Assembly (NCBI GenBank): GCA_026874595.1
Contig: CM049317.1
Location: forward strand, 29,812,901-29,876,900
DNA: 64,000 bases
Direction of reading: 5' to 3'
Source: Sipunculus nudus
Lineage: Eukaryota > Annelida > Sipuncula > Golfingiida > Sipunculidae
Shown piece after piece: positions 42,201 through 54,200 of the stretch. Position 1 is the first letter of the stretch; every line of letters starts with the position of its first letter. Below the pieces are notes generated by a model. It worked only from the letters and a program-made list of their open reading frames with translations. It was not told the origin of the DNA and searched no databases. The translations under genes were made by a program, and so were the position numbers.

Positions 42201-45200
42201 ACTCTGGCGTATAAACTTTAACAGAGAAATTTCTCATTAATACAGAAACAGCTCACAATTATGTTTACGTAATAAAACACGCATTTATTATTGTAAAATG
42301 TACGGTAATCACTGGGGATATATAGACTGTGACACAGGTTATTATACAATGATTGTAAAAGAAATGAGTGAGGTATTGTGGGATATATTCTTATTTTATG
42401 ATGAATGCAAATATTGTTGTACTTCAATTTCATCGGTTGTGGTTTGATCATGAAATTGAAACCCTCGCTAAACATTCAAAATGAAGAAATCATGAAATTT
42501 CAGCCTCGCGAATAAGCAGCCAACCACACTATATGACCACTTTATCGAGGTTCCATTAGTGGTCATAATTTCAAGGTTTCTCTGCATCATGAGAGACATG
42601 GACAGGGAAATTTTGACCACAGACTGCAGGATTTGTTGTTTATTATTACTGCAGTCAGTATATTTATTAGTGAACAAACCTATCTGCCTGACTCCCGGTA
42701 GGGTCATCGCCAGCTGGAGTGTTCTCACGGCCTCCTCGTTGTCTCCTTGTTTCTTGTGGATGCGTGCCTTGATCAGGTGGTACAGGGGATGGTCTCGAAC
42801 CTATATCACACGAACACAGGAAACCACCAATCACTATTAACTTTAATCACATTGTTAAAGAAACATGAAACACAGTTAGATACTGCCTTTGACTAAAAAT
42901 TTATAGACCATGCACCTCAATAATACAGACCTTTGACTTAAACTGGCAGACTTTATGAAATCAAATAGTAATCACCTATAAGTAAAAACTCAATCAAGTG
43001 ACATTTAGCCACAAATTCAAAAGATAATTCTCAACTTGTAGTGAGAATTAAACATACCTATCAAAGGCGTCTTATTTTATTCAACTCCGCTAGGAAACCA
43101 TATATCTGACATATTTGTTGTGACTTTGCAACCTGTATATTAACAAGTGACCCATGGGTCATGACGCTCAGCTGACTGGGAAGAGATTCGCAAAAGGAAA
43201 TTTTATCATCAGAATGGTAGTATATACCCATTCAACTGAAGCATCAAACAGATTAACCAACAGGCCAAGATTTAGTCTGTATTTATATATCTCAAAAATA
43301 GAGAAAAATGTGTAAACTTTTAAAACTTAAATACGGGTAACCGACAAGTGTCTACATGTATCTGCCAAAATCGGATAGTGAGGCATGGATTGAGTGGCAA
43401 GGGGAAATAGAGTGAGGTATGTTGCATATTAGCATGGATGTCTGCAGCCTAAATGTGTATGTAGGTTGTGCCACCTACCACAAATCCAGAAAGCTGTCCA
43501 AGTTGTATACACCTGCAAAATTTTAGGCAGAAAAGTCAAACCACTACATGTATATGAGCGATTTTTGCCCATGGCAGACAAACAGACAAACACTGTGCAA
43601 AAATCTTTGCAGGTAACCCCTCCAGTTTTGTGTATGATAAAGACCTATGTGAGATCTAAACACATGCACAATTTTTGCCCAATAAGTCAAATGGTTCCTG
43701 AGATATGAGCTTGGATGTGTCCAGCGTTAACTAGAATGTAGGTGGCGCCACCTGTCATAAAATCAAGAAAGCTGTCCACGATGTATAAACCTGCCAAATT
43801 TTAGGCAGTTATGTCGAACCACTACAGAGAAATGAGTAATTTTAGGCCACGGCAGACTAACAGACAGACGCTGTGCAAACATTGTTACAGGTGGCGCCAC
43901 CATTTTTTGTGTATGTTACAGAGCTATCAATGGGCTACATTTGTATAAATTTTATTTCCTGATCGGTCAAACGGTTCCCGAGATATAAGCTTGGATGTCA
44001 TCAGCGTGAACGTGAACGTAGGTGGCGCCACCTGTCATAAAATCAAGAAAACCTGGATGTATACACATGACGAATTTCAGGTGAATTAGTCAATTCACTG
44101 CAGAGATATGAGTGATTTTAACCCAACGCAGATGAACAGATGGACACTGTGCAAACATGGTTACAGGTGGCGCCACCATTTTTTGTGTATGTTATAAAGC
44201 AATCCAAGGGCTACATTTGTATCAATTTTATTTCCTGATCGATTAAACAGTTCCCGAGATATGAGGGTTTATGAGTGGAAACAGACCCACAAATGGACAC
44301 TGGATAGAGAGGAAAGGTCAGAGGTCAATGCAAATTGGTTAGGCACCAGTTCACATGTGACCCGATAATAGGTGTAAGTTTGGGAAAAATCGGTCCATTA
44401 GTCTCCGAGGAGCTCTCTGGAAACGAACGCCGCCGCGGCGGAGGAACTCGGTCAAAAACATAGTATCCGCAAAACTTCGTTTTGGCGGATACAAAAATAC
44501 AGGTGGCTCCACCAGTCTGCAGAAACTAATAAAAACACTTAATGGTAAATATCCATGCAAAAAATCATGGTGATCTCTGCATTAGTTGTTCAGATACTTC
44601 AGTTTTTGTATCAAATTGTCCATTATTCTGAGGGATACTTCGGAGTCCTATAGCTTGAAGGATATGGGTAACAGAGACCTAATTTCAAGTTTCCATGGAG
44701 ACTTTTCATGGGTCTCCCTGTGTGTCAAGAATGAAGATTCTTGGTCCAGTTTTTATGATTTGTGCCCTGTTAACAGATGTTCATATCTTTAAAGGTCTCA
44801 AAAATACAGAAAAATTTCGTAAAAAAAAACGAACAAATACAGGTGGTGCCACCAGTCTGCAGAAACTTATGAAACACTCCATGATCAATATCCATGCAAA
44901 CAATTATGGTTATCTCTGCATTAGTTGTTCAGATACTTTAGCTTTTGTATCAAATTTTCCATTATTCTGAGCTGTACTTTGGAGTGCCATAGCTCAAAGG
45001 ATATGGGTAACAGAGACCAAATTTCAGGTTTTTTACATGGAGACTTATCATGGGTCTCCCTGTGTGTCAAGAACGAAGATTCTAGGTCCAGTCGTTACGA
45101 TTTGTACCCTGTTGACAGATAACTACATCCTTAAAGGTCTCAAAAATGGAGAAAACAATTCGTGAACATTGAAAAATACAGGTGGCGCCACCAGTCTGCA

Positions 45201-48200
45201 CAAACTGATGAAACATCTCATGATCAATATGTATGTCGAAAATCATGACCATCAGTGATGTAGTTAATGAGATATTGAAGTTTTTGTATGAAATTTTTGA
45301 CTATTCTGGGGGGTAATTTTGGGCCCCATAGCTCGAAGGATATGGGTAACAGAGACCTAATTTCTGGTTTTCGTGGAGACTTTTCATAGGTCTCTCAGTG
45401 TGTCGAAAATGAAGATTCTAGGTCCAGTCGTTACGATTTGTGCCACGCTAACAGATGACAGCATCCTCAAAGGTCTCAAAAATAGAGGAAAAAATCGTAA
45501 AAAATCAAACAGTACAGGTGGCGCCACCAGTCTGCAGGAACTGATCGAACATCTCATGATCAATATGTATGCCAAAAATGAAGACCATCAGTGATGTAGT
45601 TATTGAGATATTGAAGTTTTTTTATAAAATTTTTTACTATTCTGGGGGGTACTTTGGGGCCCCATAGCTCAAAGGATATGGGTAACAGAGACCTAATTTC
45701 TGGTTTCAAAGGAGATTTTTCATGGACCTCTCAGTGTGTCAAGAATTAAGATTCTAAGTCCAGTCTTTATGTTTGTGCCTTGTTAACAGATGTTCACATT
45801 TTTCAAGGTCTCAAAAATAGAGAAAAAAATTCGTAAAAAATCGAAAAATACAGGTGGCGCCACCAGTCTGCAGGAAGTGATGTAACATCTCATGATCAAT
45901 ATGTATGCCAAAAATCATGACCATCAGTCAAGTAGTTAATGAGATATTGAAGTTTTTGTATGAAATTTTTGACTTTTCTGGGGGGTACTTTGGGGCCACA
46001 TAGCTCGAAGGATATGGGTAACAGAGACCTAATTTCTGGTTTCCAAGGAGATTTTTTATGGACCTCTCTGAATCCCAAGTTACAAGGTTCTAGGTCCAGC
46101 GGTTACGATTTGTGCCTGGTTAACGGACGGACAGACGGACAGACGGACGATGGACAAAGAGTGATCGCAAAAGCTCAGATGACTTTCAGTCAGCTGAGCT
46201 AAAAAGGGAACCGGGTGTAAGACGGGATTATCAGCATATCCTAAACTTCGCCATTTTGAAAGGCTATTTCAACATTTTCAAACCGGGTTAGTATGTGCTT
46301 GGGAAAACAACAACAAGCCGTGTAAGACAAAATAGGCATTTTAGACCATGCATTGTTCAGCTGGTTTACAACTTTCATTAATTTGGACAGGTAACTATGA
46401 TGTCCCCATGGATCTTTAAGGTTTTGTAAGTACAGGACAATAGGTTAATTATATTCATGTTGTGAGGGCAAAGCCCTCATTGGAGCCCCACTTATCATTA
46501 AAAGGAAATCAAATAAAGCATGAATGTTATGAATAGTATTTCAACAATGAAACCCGTATATCTTGCAGTGAAAAAGTACTGGATATTGTTGTCAGGACAG
46601 GAATTAGTGTATATGACTATCAATTCATACATGAGTCCACTTTTTAGGGACCTCGATTCAGACATGGACTGCAGTGTCTTAACTCAGACTTGTACAGGGA
46701 CTTTGAGGTAGGGACTTTAGATATCAGACCAGGATACTGGCCTAAAACAAAGACTTGGACTCTGGTTCCAAATGACTTAGACACAAAGAATGTGGATTTG
46801 GACTTGGACCTGAGTGGTCTGAACTCGGACTTGCACTAAGACTGGAATGGTGTGTACTCCACTACATCACTGAAAGGGATTGCAGGCAAAGACTTATGTT
46901 CAAAATTAGATGAATAAATACATATTATTTTAGCTTTTATAAATATATATTTATAAAGAGATAGCAAAAAACAAACCTCAAAGTTGTAGCTTAGTCCTAC
47001 TTCCAAGGAAGAGTTGGCCAGCTTGAAATTATTCTGATAAAGATGAATCTGAAAAATGCAATGAAAATAATAATATTAATAATATTATTTATATGTCATC
47101 TACCATGCAAGAGGAAATCTACCAAAGTTTAATCAATCTCATATCTACTTCACCTTTTTATATTTTTTTTAAATTCCAAACACACTGAAGGTATTTTAAA
47201 TAAAATGACAAGTGAACCATGGATTAATAAACTTTCATAAAAGCTAAAATTCAAATATGGATGCGAATATTTTTACCGGCAAATTGATATGGCCAAACTG
47301 ATTATGATAAAACTAATTATTAATCATTTATTTCAGCAGATAAAATATCAAACACAAATCAAAATGAGAGAAATAGTCATCTCATGTGACTACATCAGCT
47401 CAGACGAAAGAATGATATACACTGTTCCAAATGACAGTACATGTATGTCCTTTTCCCTGATAAACACAACACAGAACTTAAAGGCAGGGGCATTTATTGT
47501 AGTAGAGAAATTTGGCTTTGATGAACATGTTTAACTATGCTTAATATTGTAGAAGTCAGAGGTCATCCTTACCTGAGCCATGAGGATGTGGGCATCAGAA
47601 TATGTGTTGTCTCTGTCCAGACAGTGCTGAAGGGTGCTCTGTGCAGCATCAATCTCACCTGTAATTATTGTTATATTCATCATCATCATCATCACAATCA
47701 TTATCACAATCATCCTCATCATCATCATTATCCTTGTCATCATCTTCATCATCATCATCACCATAATCACCCTCACCATTATCATCATACCGTATATCCT
47801 CATTTTATGGCCGCACATCTATTTATAACCTCACCCTGATCTGTAAGGATCCTTAAGGAGCTCCTACTAAGGTCCAAATACTCAAAGACTCCCTTAAAGA
47901 TGTACCCAGACTCTGTCCCTGGCCTAGGTCTAGAAATAGTTAGCTGCACTGAGGAAATAAATCATGAATGACATATCTGTTTTTGTCATACAACCATCAC
48001 TAATTGTATTCAGTATGAACAATCTCTTCTATCTTAATCTTGAAATGAGTGATGTTATTGATCACTGTTACCATGTAAAGGGAAAATTTGTATGCAAAAA
48101 ATTATTAACATTACATATGGACTTCTAGATTATTAACTAAATATAAACTTATTGCTGTAACCAAAAGGAAAATATAGTAATCCACATCAACATAATCATT

Positions 48201-51200
48201 ACAATGATATCAACAGGTATTTCATAACAACATCATTATATATAACACACTCTCCATAACATGATAATCATTTGAACCATCATCACCATCACCTTTTAAT
48301 AAAGTCATTATCAAATCATCTCCACCAACACAAAAGAAAAAACATTATCATAATTATATAACAAGTTCACCATTACATATGTCTTGTCATAATTACACAT
48401 AACAATCAAGGATATCAAAATTACCATGGCCATCAATACCATCACCATCATCATTTAATGGGCTTGCCATCAGATCAATATCATAACTGTTCACATGTGA
48501 TGATAGTGATCATGATGCAAAGTTTGATCATTCAGGTTTCCTTCAGGAATTGCATCTCACGAAATTACAGCAAGACTACCTACAACCTTCTTTTAATAAT
48601 AAACTCATTCCTTACCTGAGAGAAACTTGACTTTGCCCAGCAAATACAAGGCTTCCAGCAGGCCAGGCACTGCACGAGTCACTGGCTCCAGCACCTGAGC
48701 ACATCTCTTCAGCACTGGGTCTGCTGGCTGGCCACTCTGTGTGGGCTGCATATGAATAAGTGAACCTCCATATATAGATATCCTCATAAATATTCATGAA
48801 TACATGAGTGCAAAGTAGTAATCTGGAGAGCTGAAATTTAATTTACTGCTTTTTGATTATTTTCCTACCTAAAAGTAAGGGTTTTAACAAATTTCTTTCT
48901 GTGTATGTTCAGGGTGTGTGTGTGCATAAGCTATTCCTGTTGTGACATAAAAAATACCTGAAATCATGTACCTTTCACTTAATGTAGGTTACCTCCTGTT
49001 TTTGAATACTTTAGTACTGTGATATGCTGCATACAAAATCCTGGGAGTTTAATCCCCAGGTGAAGGAATTGTTTCTTTGGATACTTAATTCATAGTCTGA
49101 ATTCTTTTATTTTCTTAAAAATGAGGAAAATATTGGAGATGTTTAGGGAAACTTGTGTTCCCCCTGTAACACCACTGTTATAACTGACATCAATCTGACT
49201 CACAGACAATAAGAAATTGAGTATGATAAAGTAATCTGTTGCACAAACATGATTAATACAGTGTTCCATCTAAGGAAATATAGCATGACAACTTATTAAG
49301 GAACAGAATAAAGTTACTCACTCGCTGAGGGGCATACACCAGGTACTCATTGATGAGCAGGATGATGAAGTCAGGATTAAGGTAGAAGAAGTACTCAACT
49401 CCGAGCGGCAGGCCCTGTAGATAAAGTATGCCATTGCAGGTGGATACTATGTACAAGTTTTGTCTGTTAAAACATTTAAGTTAAAAGTGGACGAGAAGAT
49501 CAAGGTTTAACAGCAGTATGTAAGCATAGGTAGCAAATAGACATCAATAACATTTTGGCTATAACAATACACAAGACACTGATACATCACAATACAAAGT
49601 CAAGTATCGTATCGATGGTGTCAGATGACCATGTGTTGATATGTTAAAGGGACAAAATCAAGAGCAATAATATGCCTATTTGTTCACACTATTTGTTCAG
49701 TTTTGCATTATGCAGATGGTTCCTAGCAAACCATCATACCACACAGTCTCAGTATCTTGCATGTGGCTGTTTAACACCTTGTTATGGCTCTGCGTGTCGG
49801 TAAACACAGTCCACGTGTGTCCGTCTACGGTAACAAGGCCGCTTGACCAGAGTTCCGAATGTGAGCCGCAACACACAGTATTTCAGCTAGTGGGATCATG
49901 TATTACATTTTTTCGGCCAAGTCACCTGTTTGACATGTGTTGTGGATTCGCGATGCTGACGGCCAAGCGGGCTGTGTTTATGTTGACACCTCCACTGTTT
50001 TTAACACTTGTTTACAGTAGTAAACAAACGGTTTCAAGGCAATGGTTTTGCAGGTACAGATTTATTTTAAAGGATAGAACCTATTTTTTGTGTTAACTCA
50101 ATATGCTTTATAGGTGATTTGGCCCCTTTAATAATATCTGATCATGAAATGGACAGCAGCATCCAATATTCAAAATTGTGTCTCAGATGATATATCATTT
50201 ATATGTATCATTCATGTATTGTACAGTCAGCAAAGTATCAGGATAAGGGTAATCGTGCAATATAACGGACCCATCTTACATGGTCTCACAAAAAAGTGTG
50301 ACCACATTTCAATGAAAAAACTGTTTCATGTAAAAGTTGAAGATCCGGCTCATCTAATGATACAATATTTTTGTATGTTTGATATAAATATATTTTGCTA
50401 CAAACTGTCGAAAAAGGCTAGTTTGCTGAAAATACCCAAAATGACGTCGTGTCAAAGATGTTCTCAGCTGACGTCATGAATCCACAGTTCTGTATGTGCA
50501 TACCATGTAAAACAAAAGGATGATGTCTAACAAAAATTACAGTCAATATATCTTTTTATGCATAGATAGAGAGACAATTTTACCTCTAAATATCCATATT
50601 TCCCAAGATTTAATAAAAGTTGACGACGTCGTGCCGCCAAAAACATAAACATGCAACTGTCATCTGTGAATGTATTCGACTGATCACGTTAACTCTTGTT
50701 CTATTCAGCTTTGTCTCTATGTACGTTTTATATGTCAAATAAATATAAATTGTGTAATAAACAGTCATTTTTGTGGACAGAGTATAAAGACTACATTTTA
50801 TACATGTCATTTATCTTATTTATTTTTTTTGTCCTGTTAGACTACTTTATGTAAGGACAATCAGATGGGAACATCCCCTCCCCATGAGTAACAGACCGGT
50901 AGCCCTTAAAATCGAGACGAACGCGGGAGAAACACGGGACCATGTTGGGCATATCATCCATATGTGACCACATTTTATAATATTATAAATAATACAAACA
51001 TATATGGCTGTTCAAATAAAATGTGGTCACACCTTATTTTTGTCAATATTTATTGTAAAAAATGTGGTCACACCATATGTGACAACATTTTATAATATTA
51101 TTTATATAATACAAACTTATTGGGCTGGTCAAATAAAATGTGGTCACACCTTATTTTTGTCAATATTCTTTGGTGAAAAATGTGGTCACACCATATGTGA

Positions 51201-54200
51201 CCACATTTTATAATATTCTACATATAATACAAACTTATATGGCTGGTCAAGTAAAATGTGGTCACACCTTATTTTTGTCAATATTTATTGTAAAAAATGT
51301 GGTCACACCATATGTGACAACATTTTATAATATTATTTATATAATACAAACTTATTGGGCTGGTCAAATAAAATGTGGTCACACCTTATTTTTGTCAATA
51401 TTCTTTGGTGAAAAATGTGGTCACACCATATGTGACCACATTTTATAATATTCTACATATAATACAAACTTATATGGCTGGTCAAGTAAAATGTGGTCAC
51501 AACTTATTTTTTTATTTGTAAAAAATATGGTCTCTTGGTTTGAAAATAATTCAGGATTAAATTTAGAAAAAAATAAGGGATATGATGATGTAAGAATATA
51601 TTTGAATGTGGTCACAACACCTTTTTTTACTATTTCTAACTACTATATGTGGTCACACAATTTGTAAAAAAGAGATCACACCTTAATAATGTAATTAATT
51701 ATAACTAATAAATGTTGTCACACTTTATAATTATTTTTATTAAAAATAAGAATATTATTATGTTAGTATAACAAAAAATGTTGTAACATAATGCGGACGA
51801 ACGTGTTTCTCCCGTGTCTCTCTTGATTTTAAGTGCATGACTTGTCACGTGACACTCGACATTTGTTTACGTTCTGGCAGCAGGGTGTCGTCACCTTGAA
51901 CTTACATCAAGTGAAATGTGGATAAAAAGAGGTAAAAAAGTATAAACATATATGGGTAATATTATATATTGACTGTAAATTTTATAAGACATCATCTAAA
52001 TGTTAAACATGGTATATATGTATATTACTGTGGATTCATGACGTCGGCTCAGAACGTCTTTGAAACGACGTCATTTTGGGTATTTTCGGCAAACTACCCT
52101 TTTTCGACAGTTTGTAGCAAAATAAATATATAAATAACATACTAAAATATGATATCATTAGATGCGCCGGATCGTCAACTTTATCATGCAAAATAAATTT
52201 TAGTGAAATGTGGTCACACTTATTTGTGAGAGAGAGAAATATGGGTCCGTTATATTGCACGATTACCATGATAAGTATTGTATCATTAGATAATTTATCA
52301 TTACAGCCCTAAACAACAAAGACAGATATTTATTTCAAACAGTATTTCTATAACAGTCAGATAGGATGTTCAATTCACACAGTATCTTTATGACAGACAA
52401 AGATGTTTAGTCAAACAATACCTCTGTATTGCATCACTAATATATATTTATGCTAAAGTAATTGATATAATTCTGAGTCCGAAGTAGTAGTGGTTTACCA
52501 AGTTAACAGCAGTAAATTTACATGTTGCTGGAAAGGCAAAATGTCACGCTTCTCATGCAGTGGTTATACACTACACTCGTCCCAGATCTCTTATTGTGTA
52601 AAAGCTGCTGTAACCGGGTCTGATTCTTGGACCCGTGCCAGATCTGGTGTTATCAGATCAACGAAAGTGGTTGTCACATGTTTAAAATATGGAGCTGGAT
52701 GCACAATACAATAATACGCCCTCATTGGTCTGGTTACACTTCTTTGTTCTGTGTTCACCCTGGTGGTCAAACCCAGAAAATCTTGCCACAAAAAGCAGCA
52801 GTTACATGAAAGGGGCTCTGGGATGACTGCAGCGTATAACCACTGTGTGAGGAGTGTGGGGAAATGCCTGTCCCTTCATTCTGATTGCACATGAACAATC
52901 TTTTGAATGAGTCAGAAGACATAGATACATGTAAGGTTTTGTAAGCGTGTTGTTTACCCTGAGTCCAGCAAAGTGTGTGTCAACGGCTTTGTTCAGCAGG
53001 TCCTGTACTCTCTCTGGTCCTTTCTGCCTCTTGCTGGCCAGCACAGCACTGAGGTAACACAGCTCCTGAAAGTTTATAAATGAACAGGGTCAGGTATTTC
53101 ATTTGTAATAAACTATAGAGTCTGTAGTGTATTGAAACCATAATGAAAAACTCCATCATGTAGCAGCTACACGGGATAATTATGATCCTGTGACTTCTTT
53201 GTTATTCCTGTTTTGAACAATTATCTGTAAACCCCAAACTCTTCCAGTCTATGAAAAACATGTAATTGGAAGGCAAAATCTGAATTAAGTTTTTTCATCT
53301 AAGATGTACTTACAGCATACAAAAATAATACATTCTAGTTTAACACTATAAAAAATTTATAAAAACTATCAAGATTCAACACATTGCAATGGAAAGTGTT
53401 TCATTAATAGACATTGAATGCTCATGTCCAAAGTCCCAATTTTTTAATAATTTTATTCTACCCCTTACTGGCGACAATAATGCTGCGTTCGTTACAGCTC
53501 GGAAATATGGTAATAACCAGATGGCAGGTCGTATGTATGACTTGCAAACATTCGGTACCCAACAAAAGACACACTAACCGGATGTCTAGGTTGTTATAAT
53601 CAAACATGTTTCATATCACATTTGTATATTTTATTTGTCATTTAAAACCTTTATTTAAACCAGTCAGGTATTGCTGTCTTTATTTGCTCCCTGGATCTTG
53701 AAAAGCAGTGAATAGAGGTGAAGGTTGCTAAGTGGGAATGATCGACTTGCTCCGCAAAATCCCAGTTTCCCTGTGGTATGTTCCACTTGGATCAAACAGT
53801 ATTTTCCACTGGGAAAATCGTAATTACCATATTTCTGAGCGGTAACGAATGCAGCATAATAGTCACTGACTAGGTAGAGTATTACTTACTGCTGACTTGC
53901 CGATGCTCTGCTGAATCTCGTTAAGGAACTCCAGCTGCTGGGATGCATCTTCCAGGTGATTCTCAATAAGCTGGCAATGGATGATACCTGTAAGTTGCAC
54001 AAACGATCAGTTTAAATCGTATTTAGAAATCTTCACTCTCAATGGTCTGATAACACAGTTTCTGGCACATGGCAAAGAATCAGCCCAATGAGAGCAGGGA
54101 TCGTATGTGCTGGATGTTTGTGCTGGATGTACAATGTTTACAATGCTCTCATTGGTCTGATTAAAATTCTGTTCTCTCTGCGCATCCTGGTGTTCTGACC

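Larger units (their letters stand above)
37164..42278 (-). mobile_element. DIRS-like tyrosine-recombinase retrotransposon, structurally complete, coding-defective
   Basis: 5.1-kb GC-rich island in intron 16, in the same orientation as TTC21B. Outer inverted terminal repeats (37164-37368 and 42101-42278) plus an internal complementary region (37408-37520) give the exact DIRS layout: the internal copy is the reverse complement of the left end joined to that of the right end, overlapping at AAAC. DIRS elements replicate through a circle and integrate with a tyrosine recombinase, so no target duplication is expected and none is seen. Gene order on the minus strand is gag-like, reverse transcriptase, RNase H, recombinase. 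All are damaged (see separate entries). No Dam-type methyltransferase was recognised, and the length is short for the group. Confidence 0.93.
50225..52275. mobile_element. Foldback element with 0.5-0.7-kb inverted arms and a tandem core (intron 11)
   Basis: Outer arms are inverted copies: GTAATCGTGCAATATAACGG (left, about 50250) and the reverse complement of CCGTTATATTGCACGATTAC (right, about 52245). Similarity continues inward through CATGACGTC-type, TTTACAGTCAATATAT and GCGGGAGAAACACGGG segments to about 50945 and 51800. The core is the tandem array at 51005-51530. Both arms carry an open frame reading outward-in on opposite strands. No transposase recognised; class unknown (foldback or long-TIR MITE). 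Confidence 0.8.

Noticed and set aside
47537-47839. His-rich and Ile-rich frames
   Set aside because: Translation of an (ATC)n tract overlapping exon 14 in antisense.
49680-50096. 138-codon + strand frame
   Set aside because: Lies within a piggyBac-like MITE and is not preserved in the two other copies.
51004-51448. Frames with repeated [10 protein letters not shown]
   Set aside because: Encoded by the 117-bp tandem units; reading frame shifts between units (117, 118, 119 bp).
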